In this document: in pieces, positions 1 through 11,120 of the stretch
How the letters are laid out: each line of letters begins with the position of its first letter
Numbering within the stretch: the stretch's first letter is position 1
NCBI RefSeq assembly: GCF_045679555.1
Contig: NC_092091.1
Coordinates: 15,151,572 to 15,215,571, forward strand
Origin: Salvelinus alpinus
Taxonomy: Eukaryota; Chordata; Actinopteri; Salmoniformes; Salmonidae
DNA length: 64,000 bases
Reading direction: 5' to 3'
Made by a program: the position numbers and the translations under genes
Notes under the pieces: model-generated
Database searches by the model: none
Told to the model about the DNA's origin: nothing
Seen by the model: only the letters and a program-made list of their open reading frames with translations

Positions 1-322
1 TTGCTAAACCACATCTCTCCACCCTTATCAGTGCCTGCCAACATGTTACATCTTTCCTTCACTCAGTACATTCCAAGCTTAATTGCCTCCACATATACAT
101 TCCTCCTACAGATAACCATTAACTTCTGGTGTATAAACCATACTATGGCACTCCTCATGTCTCTAGTACAACTGATGATTAACAATATTTAAAGTTTCGA
201 AATCCGACCCCATCACTATGGAGGACAGAGCTAAAGAATTATAAAGTACATGGATGTAAAGATGCATGTTCTGCTCTCGGGTAGACACTAACAATTATGT
301 TTTTTGTCATGTCATCCCGAAG
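1..322 (+). other. Upstream intron of the + strand ACOT/BAAT gene
   Basis: This stretch precedes the first visible exon of the + strand thioesterase gene. Its last bases form a polypyrimidine-poor acceptor ending in AAG at 322. I compared it with the third coding exon of the - strand paralog and found no match, so the first three coding exons should lie outside the window to the left. No other coding or repeat signal was recognised. Confidence 0.6.
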
Positions 323-2252
323 GTCCCGGACCCTTCCCTGGAGTTTTAGATATGTGGGGAGGTGGTGGCGGCCTGGTGGAATATCGTTCTGCTCTCTTGG
401 CATCCCACGGCTTTGCTGCCATGGCGTTAATGTACCTCTTCCCAGATGCACAGAAAGCTGCTACCATTGGCTTCCATTACATTGAGGTGTGTATCTGTCC
501 CATTTTCTTATGGAGATACAAAAGAGTAATTGACTTGGGGACTTTGGAAAACCACTGTCTTACATATAATGTTGATTTCTTGTCTCAGAATGCTTTCAGA
601 CTGCTGCAAGATCACCCTCTAGTGGCCTCTGACAAAATTGCCCTGCTTGGCACGTCCTTTGGCGCCTCAGTCGCTTTATCCCTCGCTGTCTTCTCAGAAA
701 CTGTAAAAGTAAGTCTCTATGCAAGTCCTTTCATCTCCTGTTCATTTCCTGGATAAACATGCATTTGTACTTGCACCAGACCAAAAATGCCCCTGTCATA
801 ATTCATCAGTACGATTTTCCGATTTGTAGTTGCGAAATGTTTACCATGTTGCATGCAGCGATATTGGAAAATAAATTGCATGCATGTCTATCTGTATTTT
901 ATTGATCACTATATGAGTCTAAATGATGTATGTTTCTCAGGATTAAAAAAAATGATCCAATATGTACAGTGTAAATTAACGCTTGTCTATCTTTTTAGCC
1001 AATATGTTGTGTGTGCATCAGTGGCAGCCATGTTCTTACACTCAAAGCCAACCAGTCCATTGCGGAATCCTTCAAAGTGATGAAAGAGTGAGTTTGTACC
1101 TGTGTTTGTGTATATGTGCATATGAATGTGTTTGTATATTGGCATAGCATTGACTTTGGGAGAGGACAACATACTAATTAATTGCACCTGACCATTGACC
1201 ATGTGTTTGCAGACATGTCCATAAGTCTCGCATGGATGAGAACAATTGCATAATCTGGAGGGACACTCTTCTACCCATTCCAGAGGATTCTGACCTGAAA
1301 GTAGATGTAAGAAACCCACCATTTCAGAACCTTGGGTCTCGGCCGGCTTGTTTTAAATGATATTTTCCGCATTCACAAAATGGTGGTCTTGATATAAATC
1401 AATATTTTTTGTTTTTTTCCAAGGTGGGGAGGATAACATGTCCATTACTACTGGTTGTCGGACAAGATGATACAAATTGGGCCGCTGTTGAATCAGCTGA
1501 TGATGTGAGCAATGTTCCTGACAGTATTGAGTGTGTCCTTATGTAGCCTATTCTTAAAATGGATTTGCGTGAATGGATGTATTCTCCATGAGCTGAACTC
1601 AGGCTCTGGGGTAAATCATGCATTGATGTCAATGGGATATTTGCTTGTAAGAAGTATTGCTTGGATAGGAACTCTGTTAAAGCCCATCAATTGCTCCTTC
1701 TCAGATGACGCAGATGATGGAGAGAGCAGGGAACAGTCACCTGCTGACCACTCTGTCCTACCCTGGAGCTGGTCACCTGATTGAACCTCCGTATGGTCCC
1801 CACTGCAGGGCTTGTACCTTTGTGTTGCAGCCAGGCCAACAGAGAGGTGCCTTTGCGGAGTCATTCATGCAGACAGACTGTGCTTTTAAAGTTCTTGTGC
1901 TCCTATAGGATTCCCAATACATTCCTCTGGGACCACAGGGATTTGCAATGTTTTGCTCTAGCTCAACATTACCACACCAGATGAAACTACTTCACTAATG
2001 ATCCTACAGTTCTATATTTTTCTTATGTCCTGTAACTTGAATGCATTTTTATGTAGGTCTACATTACAGTCATAGGAATATCATGTCTTAAATCTAAAGC
2101 AGTCATTCCAACTTGTTGCAGTGGTCGTGCTGTGGGGAGGCCTCACCAAACCTCACGCCGTTGCACAGGAAGACTCATGGGAGAAGATTCTAGATTTTCT
2201 GCAAGAGCATCTCTGTCACAGTGTCAAACCCCATGTGCAGTCCAGATTGTGA
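323..2252 (+). CDS. ACOT/BAAT-family acyl-CoA thioesterase, partial (coding exons 4-10)
   Basis: This gene encodes the C-terminal two thirds of an acyl-CoA thioesterase / bile acid-CoA:amino acid N-acyltransferase-like protein, an alpha/beta-hydrolase acting on acyl-CoA thioesters. Exons are 323-486, 589-708, 999-1087, 1213-1306, 1424-1504, 1705-1846 and 2122-2252. All introns have GT-AG ends and exon phases are consistent, giving about 272 residues. Visible motifs are [14 protein letters not shown], the nucleophile elbow GTSFGAS with serine, GQDDTNW carrying the acidic residue, and [10 protein letters not shown] carrying the histidine. The C-terminus is Ser-Arg-Leu, a type 1 peroxisomal targeting signal. 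A serine nucleophile favours thioesterase, since mammalian BAAT has cysteine there, although the [10 protein letters not shown] segment looks BAAT-like. Exon lengths equal those of the - strand paralog ending at 14271. An AATAAA at 2729-2734 is a possible poly(A) signal. The first three exons lie off the left edge. Confidence 0.88.
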
Positions 2253-2794
2253 GCATTGTCTTACGTCAGGTGGTATCACTCCTACGTGTGAGAGAAGATT
2301 CTAGGTTTTCACCAAGAGCATCTCTTCCAGAGCGTTGATCCACAGTCTGATTTTGAGGTCATCAACATCAAACAAAAATATGCTGAATTGATACTAAGAT
2401 GACAACAGCCCAGATGCAGTGGGAGTGTACCACAGCATCAGCCGCCACATTGGTGCAAGATGAGTTCAAGATTTCGCTGAAAGTCTGGGTTATACGCACA
2501 AATCTCAAATTCGTTTTCAGACCTTTGTGCCGAAGCAATGTCACTGAATTCTGAAGAGGACTTTGTGTATTATTTCTGGAGTTTCAAAGAATCAATGATT
2601 TTCTTCCTGTTTTCAAAGATGTCTATCCACTCTATGGTATTTAATAGTAAAACTACGGTACTGTAGAACTTCAAGGCCACCACAGGTGAAACAGCATGGT
2701 AGGTATAATCAGAATATTGTTGTAATACAATAAATGTAAACTGAATGTATCTATTTATTGTTTTGTTTTTTATCTAGAAATATACGTTTTGCTA
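2253..2794 (+). other. 3' flank of the + strand thioesterase with a degenerate copy of its last exon
   Basis: The first 40 bases after the stop codon match the 3' flank of the inverted paralog. At about 2287-2335 a segment resembles the inside of the last coding exon (the part encoding the EKIL..LQEHL region) and looks like a decayed tandem partial duplicate. The remainder to 2794 is AT-rich with an AATAAA at 2729 and no recognisable gene. Confidence 0.55.
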
Positions 2795-5700
2795 AATAAA
2801 TCAAATCTAATGTTATTTGTCACATGGCCGAATACAACAGGTGTAGGTAGACATTACCATGAAATGCTTACTTACAAGCCCTTAACCAACAATGCAGTTT
2901 TAAGAAAAATAAGAGTTACTAAAAAAAAAAAAAGTACTAAATTAAATAAATAAATAAAAGAGCAACAGTAAATAACAAGGCTATATACAGGGGGTACCGG
3001 TACCGAGTCAATGTGCGGGGGTACAGATTACTCGAGGTAATTCTACATGTAGGTAGGGGTAAAGTGATTATGCATAGATAATAAACAGTGAGTAGCAGCA
3101 GCGTAATTTTTTGTGTGTGTGTGTGCGGCGGCGGGGGGTCAATGCAAATAGTCTGGGTAGCCATTTGATTAGCTGTTCAGCAGTCTTATGGCTTGGGGGT
3201 AGGAGCTGTTAAGAAGCCTTTTGGACCTAGACTTGACGCTCCGGTACCGCTTCCCGTGACGTAGCAGAGAGAACAGTCTGTGACTAGGGTGGCATTAGTC
3301 TTTGGCAATTTTTAGGGCCATCCTCTGACACCGCCTGGTATAGAGGTCCTGGATGGCAGGAAGCTTGGCCCCAGTGATGTACTGGGCCATACGCACTACC
3401 CTCTGTAGCTCTTTGCGGTCAGAGACCGAGCAGTTTCCATACCAGGCAGTGATGCAACCAGTCAGTATGCCCTCGATGGTGCAGCTGTAAATGTTTTTGA
3501 GAATCTAAGGACCCATGCCAAATCTTTTCAGTCTCCTGAGGGGGAAAAGATGTTGTCGTGCCATCTTCACAACTGTCTTGGTGTGTTTGGAAGATGATAG
3601 TTTGTTGGTGATGTGGACACCAAGGAACTTGAAGCTGTCAATCTGTTCCACTACAGCCCCGTCAATGAGAATGGGGGCGTGCTCAGTCCTCCTTTTCCTG
3701 TAGTCCACGATAATCTCCTTTGTCTTGATCACGTTGAGGGAGAGGTTGTTGTCCTGGCACAACACCTCCAGGTCTCTGACCTCCCTATAGGATGTCTCAT
3801 CGTTGTCGGTGATCAGGCCTACCACCGTTGTGTTGTCAGCAAACTTAATGATGGTGTTGGAGTCGTGCTTGGCCACACAGTCATGGGTGAACAGGGAGTA
3901 CAGGATGGGACTAAGCATGCACCTCTGAGGGGCCCCCGTGTTGAGGATCAGCGTGGCAGATATGTTGTTGCCTACCCTTACCACCTGGGGGCGGCCCGTT
4001 AGGAAGTCTAGGATCCAGTTGCAGAGGGAGGTGTTTAGTGCAAGGGTCCTTAGCTTAGTGATGAGCTTCGAGGGCACAATGGTGTTGAACGCTGAACTGT
4101 AGTCAATGAACAGCATTCTCACATATAGTTGAAGTCGGAAGTTTATATACACATTAGCCAAATACATTTAAACTCAGTTTTTCACAATTCCTGACATTTA
4201 ATCCAAGTAAAAATTCCCTGTCTTAGGTTAGGTAGGATCATCACTTTATTTTAAGACTGAAATGTCAGAATAATGGTGGAGAGAAAGATTTCTTTCAGCT
4301 TTTATTTCTTTCATCACATTCCCAGTGGATCAGAAGTTTACATACACTCAATTAGTATTTGGTAGCATTGCCATTACATTTTTAACTTGGGTGAAACATT
4401 TTGGGTAGCCTTCCACAAGCTTCCCACAATAAGTTGGGTGAATTTTGGCCCATTCCTCGTGACAGAGCTGGTGTAACTGAGTCAGGTTTGTAGACCTCCT
4501 TCCTTTCACACGCTTTTTCAGTTCTGCCCACACATTTTCTATAGGATTGAGGTCAGCGCTTTGTGATGGCCACTCCAATACCTTGACTTTGTTGTCCTTA
4601 AGTATGCTTGGGGTCATTGTCCATTTGGAAGACCCATTTGTGACCAAGTTTTAACATCCTGACTGATGTCTTGAGATGTTGCTTCTATATATCCACATCA
4701 TTTTCCTGCCTCATGATGTCATCTATTTTGTGAAGTGCACCAGTCCCTGCTGCAGCAAACCACCCCCACAACATGATGCTGCCACGCCCGTGCTTCACGG
4801 TTGGGATGATGTTCTTCAGCTTGCAAGCCTCCCCCTTTTTCCTCCAAATATAACAATGGTCATTATGGCCAAACAGTCTAATTTTGTTTCATCAGACCAG
4901 AAGACATTTCTCCAAAAAGTACGATCTTTGTCCCCATGTGCAGTTGCAAACCATAGTCTCGCTTTTTTATGGCTGTTTTGGAGCAGTGGCTTCTTCCTTG
5001 CTAAGCGGCCTTTCATGTTATATCGATTTATGACTTGTTTTACTGTGGATACAGATACTTTTGTACCTGTTTCCTCCAGCATCTTCACCAGGTCCTTTGC
5101 TGTTGTTCTGGGATTGATTTGCACTTTTCGCACCAAAGTACGTTCATCTCTAGGAGACAGAACGCGTCTCCTTCGTGAGCGGTATGACGGCTGTGTGGTC
5201 CCATAGTGTTTATACTTGCGTACTATTGTTTGTTCAGATGAACGTGGTACCTTCAGGCATTTGGAAATTGCTCCCAAGGATGAACCAGACTTGTGGGGGT
5301 CTACAATGTTTTTTCTGAGGTTTTGGCTGATTTCTTTTGATTTTCCCATAATGTCAAGCAAAGAGGCACTGAGTTTGAAGGTAGGCCTTCAAATACATCC
5401 ACAAGTACACCTCCAATTGACTCAAATGATGTCAATTAGCCGATCAGAAGCTTCTAAAGCCATGACATCATTTTCTGGAATTTTCCAAGCTGTTTAAAGG
5501 CACAGTCAACTTAGTGTATGTACACTTCTGACCCACTGGAATTGTGATACAGTGATTTATAAGTTAAATAATCTGTCTGTAAACAATTGTTGGAAAAATT
5601 ACTTGTGTCATGCACAAAGTAGATGTCCTAACGAACTTGCCAAAACTATAGTTTGTTAATAGGAAATTTGTGGAGTGGTTGAAAAACGAGTTTTAATGAC

Positions 5701-6569
5701 TCCAACCTAAGTGTATGTAAACTTCCGACTTCAACTATAGGTGTTGCTTTTGTCCAGGTGGGAAAGGGCAGTGTTGAGTGCAATAGAAAATGCGTAATCT
5801 TGGATCTGTTAGGGCGTTATGCAAATTGGAGTGGATCTAAGGTTTCTGGGATGATGGTGTTGATGTAAACCATGACCAGCTTTTCAAAGCACTTCATGGC
5901 TACAGACGTGAGTACTACAGGTCGGTAGTCATTTAGGCAGGTTACCTTGTTGTTATTGGGCACAGGGACTATGGTGGTCTGCATGAAACATGTAGGTATT
6001 ACAGACTCGGCCAGGGACAGGTTGAAAATGTCAGTGAAGACACTTGCCAGTTGGTCAGCGCATGTTCGGATTACACGTCCTGGTAATCCGTCTGGCCCAG
6101 CTGCCTTGTGAATGTTGATCTGTTTAAAGGTCTTATTCACATCGGCTACGGCGAGCATGATCACAGTCATTCTTAGCAGCTGGTGCTCTCATGCATGCTT
6201 CAGTGTTGCTTGCCTCGAAGCGCACATAGAAGTCAATTAGCACGTCTGGTAGGCTTATGTCACTGGGCAGCTCGTGGATGGGCTTCCCTGCCACATCCGA
6301 CAAGGGTCAGAGCCGGTGTAGTAGGATTAAATCTTAGTCCTGTATTTACTCTTTTGCCTGTTTAATGGTTAGTCTGAGGGCATAGCGGATTTCTTATAAG
6401 CGTCCGGGTTAGAGTCCTGCTCCTTGAAAGCGGCAGCTCTACCCTTTAGCTCATTGCGGATGTTGTCTGTAATCCATCGCTTCTGATTGGGGTATGTACG
6501 TATGGTCACTGTGGGCACAACTTCATCAATGCACTTATTGATGAAGCCGGTGACTGATGTGGTATACTT
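2795..6569 (-). mobile_element. Jockey/CR1-like LINE (non-LTR retrotransposon), split by a Tc1 insertion
   Basis: This is a decayed non-LTR retrotransposon on the - strand. Its 3' end near 2795 carries the salmonid dispersed motif TTATTTGTCACATG and a degenerate TTTGATTT tail. Reverse transcriptase pieces are visible at 5817-6170 ([18 protein letters not shown]) and 3505-4167 ([25 protein letters not shown]). The catalytic box reads FADN instead of FADD. The two pieces join once the Tc1 element at 4126-5737 is removed, the target being the TA in CACATAGGTG. There is a premature stop after LDPLQFA. The 5' end is lost near 6569, where a hAT-like MITE begins. The element is not mobile. The clade name is an inference from RT motifs. 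Confidence 0.8.
4126..5737 (-). mobile_element. Sleeping Beauty-type Tc1 transposon, copy 1, inactive
   Basis: The terminal repeats are the GTTGAAGTCGGAAGTTTA type, flanked by TA on both sides (4124-4125 and 5738-5739), with inner direct-repeat copies near 4330 and 5520. Transposase remnants on the - strand are at 4816-5361 (N-terminal helix-turn-helix [16 protein letters not shown], and the first catalytic Asp in WSDETK) and 4348-4647 ([16 protein letters not shown] with the catalytic Glu). Frameshifts and a deletion between the pieces remove the second Asp region, so the copy cannot make transposase. It lies inside the LINE reverse transcriptase. Confidence 0.9.
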
Positions 6570-7077
6570 CTCAACAGGGTTGGGTAGGTTACTTTCTAAA
6601 TGTAATCCGTTACAGTTACTAGTTACCTGTCCAAAATTGTAATCAGTAACGTAACTTTTGGATTTCCCAAACTCAGTAACGTAATCTGATTACATTCTGT
6701 TACTTTTAGATTACTTTCCTCTTAAGAGGAATTAGAAGAATGCAAAAATGTATGTTACCAATTGAACGACATCTATTGCAGGATAAATCAGTGTTACAGT
6801 TTACATAGCTGGCCATATATGGATGTTACATTTTACTTTATGGGTTGGTTATGTAGGCTTCTTCTAACCCATCACTTTCTACTACATATAATAATATGAT
6901 TAAATTATATATTTACATTAAAAACCGAAGTCTATCAGAATTCCAGTCATTCCAATAAATGTTATACTCCTTGATCTTCAAGAATAAGACTTGGAAATAT
7001 GGAAGTATAGATTAGACAAATTGTTTTACCTGAGTATGACCCCAAGACTAAGGACTTATTAGCCAGCCCTACTCTGT
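6570..7077. mobile_element. hAT-like MITE
   Basis: A non-autonomous DNA element begins with CAGGGTTGGGTAGGTTACTT, followed by the repeated GTAACGTAA/ATTAC phrases typical of this fish MITE. A degenerate inverted terminus, CCAGCCCTACTCTG, lies near 7077. No coding potential was seen. I could not find a clear 8-bp target duplication, so the ends are approximate. Confidence 0.6.
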
Positions 7078-7462
7078 TGTTTATGATTTTGTTGTCTTGG
7101 AGGACTGATTGGGCTCATTGATTCGAGTTGAAAAAAAAAATCCTGTGCTCATTGAATGGCATGCTTTGAGCACAACTGAAAAGTGCTATTTACATGTGAA
7201 AAATGAATGCCATATGCTGCATTTGGCATATTGTTTATAGACCTATTGTTTACCTTTTTGTTGGTGACACTGATATCTTGATAATATGCAGCTGTTTAAA
7301 GGACAAATTCACAGATGAAACAATAACAAAACGTTGCCCTGCCTCTGTTTTGGTAAAAAGCTGAGGGATGGGCCTGGAGAAATGTAATCACTCTCAGATT
7401 AATAGACAGAGCTATAGATGCAAGGACTGACCATCCATGATATCACAATTATTGTTTTAACC
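7078..7462. repeat. Unclassified dispersed repeat
   Basis: This AT-rich stretch has no coding signal. It leads directly into the left arm of the inverted repeat around the next Tc1 element and looks like part of a salmonid dispersed repeat, a judgement from memory only. Confidence 0.35.
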
Positions 7463-7611
7463 ATGTTATGAGGCAATACAGTGTTCGTTTACATTTACAA
7501 TGTTTACAAACATTGGATAAAAACAAGCTTATGTTCTGGGTTCTCATGGAGTGTGACAGTTGAACTAAGCTCATGAGGCATTTATAAGTTATATTCTTAA
7601 ATAATCAATGG
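7463..7611 (+). repeat. Left arm of an outer inverted repeat around a Tc1 element
   Basis: Aligned by eye, this 149-bp segment is the reverse complement of 9267-9394. The only difference found is a 21-nt stretch (GGTTCTCATGGAGTGTGACAG minus its last base, near 7538-7559) present here and absent in the right arm. The arms lie outside the Tc1 terminal repeats and are separated from them by AT-rich sequence. Confidence 0.85.
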
Positions 7612-7620
7612 ATATATATA

Positions 7621-9227
7621 CAGTGGGGAGAACAAGTATTTGATACACTGCCGATTTTGCAGGTTTTCCTACTTACAAAGCATGTAGAGGTCTGTCATTT
7701 TTATCATAGGTACACTTCAACTGTGAGAGACGGAATCTAAAACAAAAATCCAGAAAATCACATTGTATGATTTTTAAATAATTAATTTGCATTTTATTGC
7801 ATGACATAAGTATTTGATCACCTACCAACCAGTAAGAATTCCGGCTCTCACAGACCTGTTAGTTTTTCTTTAAGAAGCCCTCCTGTTCTCCACTCATTAC
7901 CTGTATTAACTGCACCTGTTTGAACTCGTTACCTGTATAAAAGACACCTGTCCACCCACTCAATCAAACAGACTCCAACCTCTCCACAATGGCCAAGACC
8001 AGAGAGCTGTGTAAGGACATCAGGGATAAAATTGTAGACCTGCACAAGGCTGGGATGGGCTACAGGACAATAGGTAAGCAGCTTGGTGAGAAGGCAACAA
8101 CTGTTGGCGCAATTATTAGAAAATGGAAGAAGTTCAAGATGACGGTCAATCACCCTCGGTCTGGGGCTCCATGCAAGATCTCACCTCGTGGGGCATCAAT
8201 GATCATGAGGAAGGTGAGGGATCAGCCCAGAACTACACGGCAGGACCTGGTCAATGACCTGAAGCGAGCTGGGACCACAGTCTCAAAGAAAACCATTAGT
8301 AACACACTACGCCGTCATGGATTAAAATCCTGCAGCGCACGCAAGGTCCCCCTGCTCAAGCCAGCGCATGTCCAGGCCCGTCTGAAGTTTGCCAATGACC
8401 ATCTGGATGATCCAGAGGAGGAATTGGAGAAGGTCATGTGGTCTGATGAGACAAAAATAGAGCTTTTTGGTCTAAACTCCACTCGCCGTGTTTGGAGGAA
8501 GAAGAAGGATTAGTACAACCCCAAGAACACCATCCTAACCGTGAAGCTTGGAGGTGGAAACATCATTCTTTGGGGATGCTTTTCTGCAGAGGGGACAGGA
8601 CAACTGCACCGTATTGAGGGGAGGATGGATGGGGCCATGCATCGCGAGATCTTGGCCAACAACCTCCTTCCCTCAGTAAGAGCATTGAAGATAGGTCGTG
8701 GCTGGGTCTTCCAGCATGACAACGACCCGAAACACACAGCCAGGGCAACTAAGGAGTGGCTCCGTAAGAAGCATCTCAAGGTCCTGGAGTGGCCTAGCCA
8801 GTCTCCAGACCTGAACCCAATAGAAAATCTTTGGAGGGAGCTGAAAGTCCGTATTGCCCAGCGACAGCCCCGAAACCTGAAGGATCTGGAGAAGGTCTGT
8901 ATGGAGGAGTGGGCCAAAATCCCTGCTGCAGTGTGTGCAAACCTGGTCAAGAACTACAGGAAACGTATGATCTCTGTAATTGCAAACAAAGGTTTCTGTA
9001 CCAAATATTAAGTTCTGCTTTTCTGATGTATCAAATACTTATGTCATGCAATAAAATGCGAATTAATTACTTAAAAATCATACAATGTGATTTTCTGGAT
9101 TTTTGTTTTAAATTCCGTCTCTCACAGTTGAAGTGTACCTATGATAAAAATTACAGACCTCTACATGCTTTGTAAGTAGGAAAACCTGCAAAATCGGCAG
9201 TGTATCAAATACTTGTTCTCCCCACTG
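7621..9227 (+). mobile_element. Tc1 transposon with CAGTGGGGAGAACAAG ends, nearly intact
   Basis: This is a Tc1/mariner element with inverted terminal repeats of about 215 bp (7621-7835 and 9013-9227). Both start CAGTGGGGAGAACAAG and differ at only a few positions. TA flanks both ends. It carries one full-length transposase frame broken by a single stop codon. Long, well matched ends and an almost open gene make it the best preserved transposon in the window. Confidence 0.92.
7989..9011 (+). pseudogene. Tc1 transposase with one in-frame nonsense codon
   Basis: The frame spans 341 codons, the usual length of a Tc1 transposase, and is interrupted only by TAG at 8511-8513. The second half continues in the same frame after the stop. 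Domains in order: N-terminal paired-like helix-turn-helix ([19 protein letters not shown] onward), an RKWKKFK basic stretch, and a DD34E catalytic core with Asp in [12 protein letters not shown], Asp in [11 protein letters not shown] and Glu in [11 protein letters not shown]. All three catalytic residues are present. The start is chosen because MAKTRE is the conserved beginning of this family. As read, only the first 174 residues (DNA-binding domain and first Asp) would be translated. Confidence 0.9.
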
Positions 9228-9235
9228 TATATATG

Positions 9236-9266
<31 letters not shown>
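9228..9266. repeat. AT dinucleotide repeat
   Basis: Alternating TA/CA-rich sequence lies between the right Tc1 terminus and the right outer arm. It is an imperfect (AT)n microsatellite. Confidence 0.85.
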
Positions 9267-9394
9267 CCATTGATTATTTAAGAATATAACTTATAAATGC
9301 CTCATGAGCTTAGTTCAACAGAACATAAGCTTGTTTTTATCCAATGTTTGTAAACATTGTAAATGTAAACGAACACTGTATTGCCTCATAACAT
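9267..9394 (-). repeat. Right arm of the outer inverted repeat
   Basis: This 128-bp segment is the reverse complement of 7463-7611 apart from the 21-nt stretch missing here. With the left arm it puts the Tc1 element at the centre of a palindrome of about 1.93 kb. Confidence 0.85.
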
Positions 9395-9405
9395 ATATAT
9401 ATATA

Positions 9406-10600
9406 CACTACCATTCAAAAGTTTGGGCTCACTTAGAAATGTCCTTGTTTTCCATGAAAATTAGTTGCAATATGAATAGGAAATATAGTCAAGACGTTGA
9501 CAAGGTTATAAATATTGATTTTTAATTTAAATAATAATTGTGTCCTTTGCTTTCGTCAAATAATTCTCCATTTGCAGCAATTACAGCCTTGCAGACCTTT
9601 GGCATTCTAGTTGTCAATTTGTTGAAGTATTCTGAAGAGATTTCACCCCATGCTCCCTGAAGCACCTCCCACAAGTTGGATTGGCTTGATGGGCACTTCC
9701 TACGTACCATACGGTCAAGCTGCTCCCACAACAGCTCAAATGGGTTGAGATCCGGTGACTGTGCTGGCCATTCCATTATAGACAGAATACCAGCTGACTG
9801 CTTCTTCCCTAAATAGTTATTGCATAGTTTGGAGCTGTGCTTTGGGTCATTGTCCTGTTGTAGGAGGAAATTAGCTCCAATTAAGCGCCGTCCCCAGGGT
9901 ATGGCATGGCGTTGCAAAATCGAGTGATAGCCTTCATTCTTTAAGAATCCCTTTTACCCTGTACAAATCTCTCACTTTACCACCACCAAAGCACCCCCAG
10001 ACCATCACATCACACCATCACATCACATCACATTGCCTCCACCATGCTTGACAGATGGCGTCAAGCACTCTTCTGCATCTCACGAATGTTCTTCTTTGTG
10101 ATCCGAACCCTCAAACTTAGATTCGTCTGTACATAAAACTTTTTTCCAATCTTCCTCTGTCCAGTATCTGTGTTCTTTTGCCCATCTTAATCTTTTATAT
10201 TTAGTGGCCAGTCTCAGATATGTATTTTTCTTTGCACCTCTGACTAGAAGGCCAGCATCCCGGAATTGCCTCTTTACTGTTGACGTTAAGACTGGTGTTT
10301 TGTGGGTACTATTTAATGAAGCTGCCAGTTGAGGACTTGTGAGGCGTCTGTTTCTCAAACTAGACACTCTAATGTACTTGTCCTCTTGCTCAGATCTTCA
10401 GTTTCTTGGCAATTTCTCACATGGAATAGCCTTGATTTTTCAGAACAAGAATAGACTGACGAGTTTCAGAAGAAAGTTCTTTGTTTCTGGCCGTTTTGAG
10501 CCTTTAATCGAACCCACAAATGCTGATGCTCCAGATTATCAACTAGTCTAAAGAAGTCCAGTTTTATTGCTTCTTTAATCAGGAAAGTTTTGCCAATGAC
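9406..10600 (-). mobile_element. Tc1 transposon with CACTACCATTCAAAAG ends, truncated
   Basis: One terminus (CACTACCATTCAAAAGTTTG) is at 9406 after a TA. The transposase is on the - strand. The C-terminal piece at 9522-9917 has LQQDNDPKHSSK and the SPDLNPFELLW box. Here Phe-Glu replaces the usual Ile-Glu, so the catalytic Glu is kept. The N-terminal piece at 10080-10367 has TDESKFE with the first Asp. Frameshifts separate the two, and a CATCACATCACA simple repeat near 10005-10030 lies between them. The opposite terminus is missing because the element stops near 10600 at LINE sequence. A second copy that keeps the other end is at 50310-51058. Confidence 0.85.
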
Positions 10601-11120
10601 AGATTATGACCAGTAATACTGTATCAAAGGCTGCACTGTCTAACAATAAAGGTCCCACAATCTTCTTATTATCAATTTCATTCAGACAATCATTTGTGTC
10701 ACTGCAGTACATGTGTTCCCTTCTCTATACACATGCTGAAAGTCTGTTAATTTGTTCACAGATAAATAGCATTGTATATGGTCAAACACCATTTTTTCCA
10801 AAGGTTTGCTAAGAGCCAGTAGCAAGCTGATAGGTCGGCTGTTAGAACCAGTGAAGGGTGCTTTACCATTCTTGGGTAGCGGAATGACTTTAGCTTCCCT
10901 CAGGTCTGAGGACAACATTTTTCTCCAGGCTCAGATTAAAGATATGACAAACAGGAGTGGCAATATAGTCTGCTATCATCAGTAGCTTTCCATCTAAGTT
11001 GTCAATACCAGGCAGTGTCTCATTATTGATGGACAACAATCATTTTCCCACCACACCCACACAAACTTTACAGAATAAAAATGTACAATGCTTTTCTTTC
11101 ATTATTTGGTATTTTATGCA
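10601..11120 (-). mobile_element. LINE reverse transcriptase fragment, inverted relative to the next one
   Basis: On the - strand this encodes LREAKVIPLPKNGKAPFTGS and ISLLLALSKPLEKMVFDHIQ, the finger region of a non-LTR reverse transcriptase. The same protein segment is encoded on the + strand at 11765-12000, so the two fragments form an imperfect head-to-head inverted repeat. It has frameshifts and no catalytic box. Confidence 0.75.

Noticed and set aside
3505..4002. + strand frames opposite the LINE reverse transcriptase
   Set aside because: They are antisense shadows of the - strand RT reading frame.
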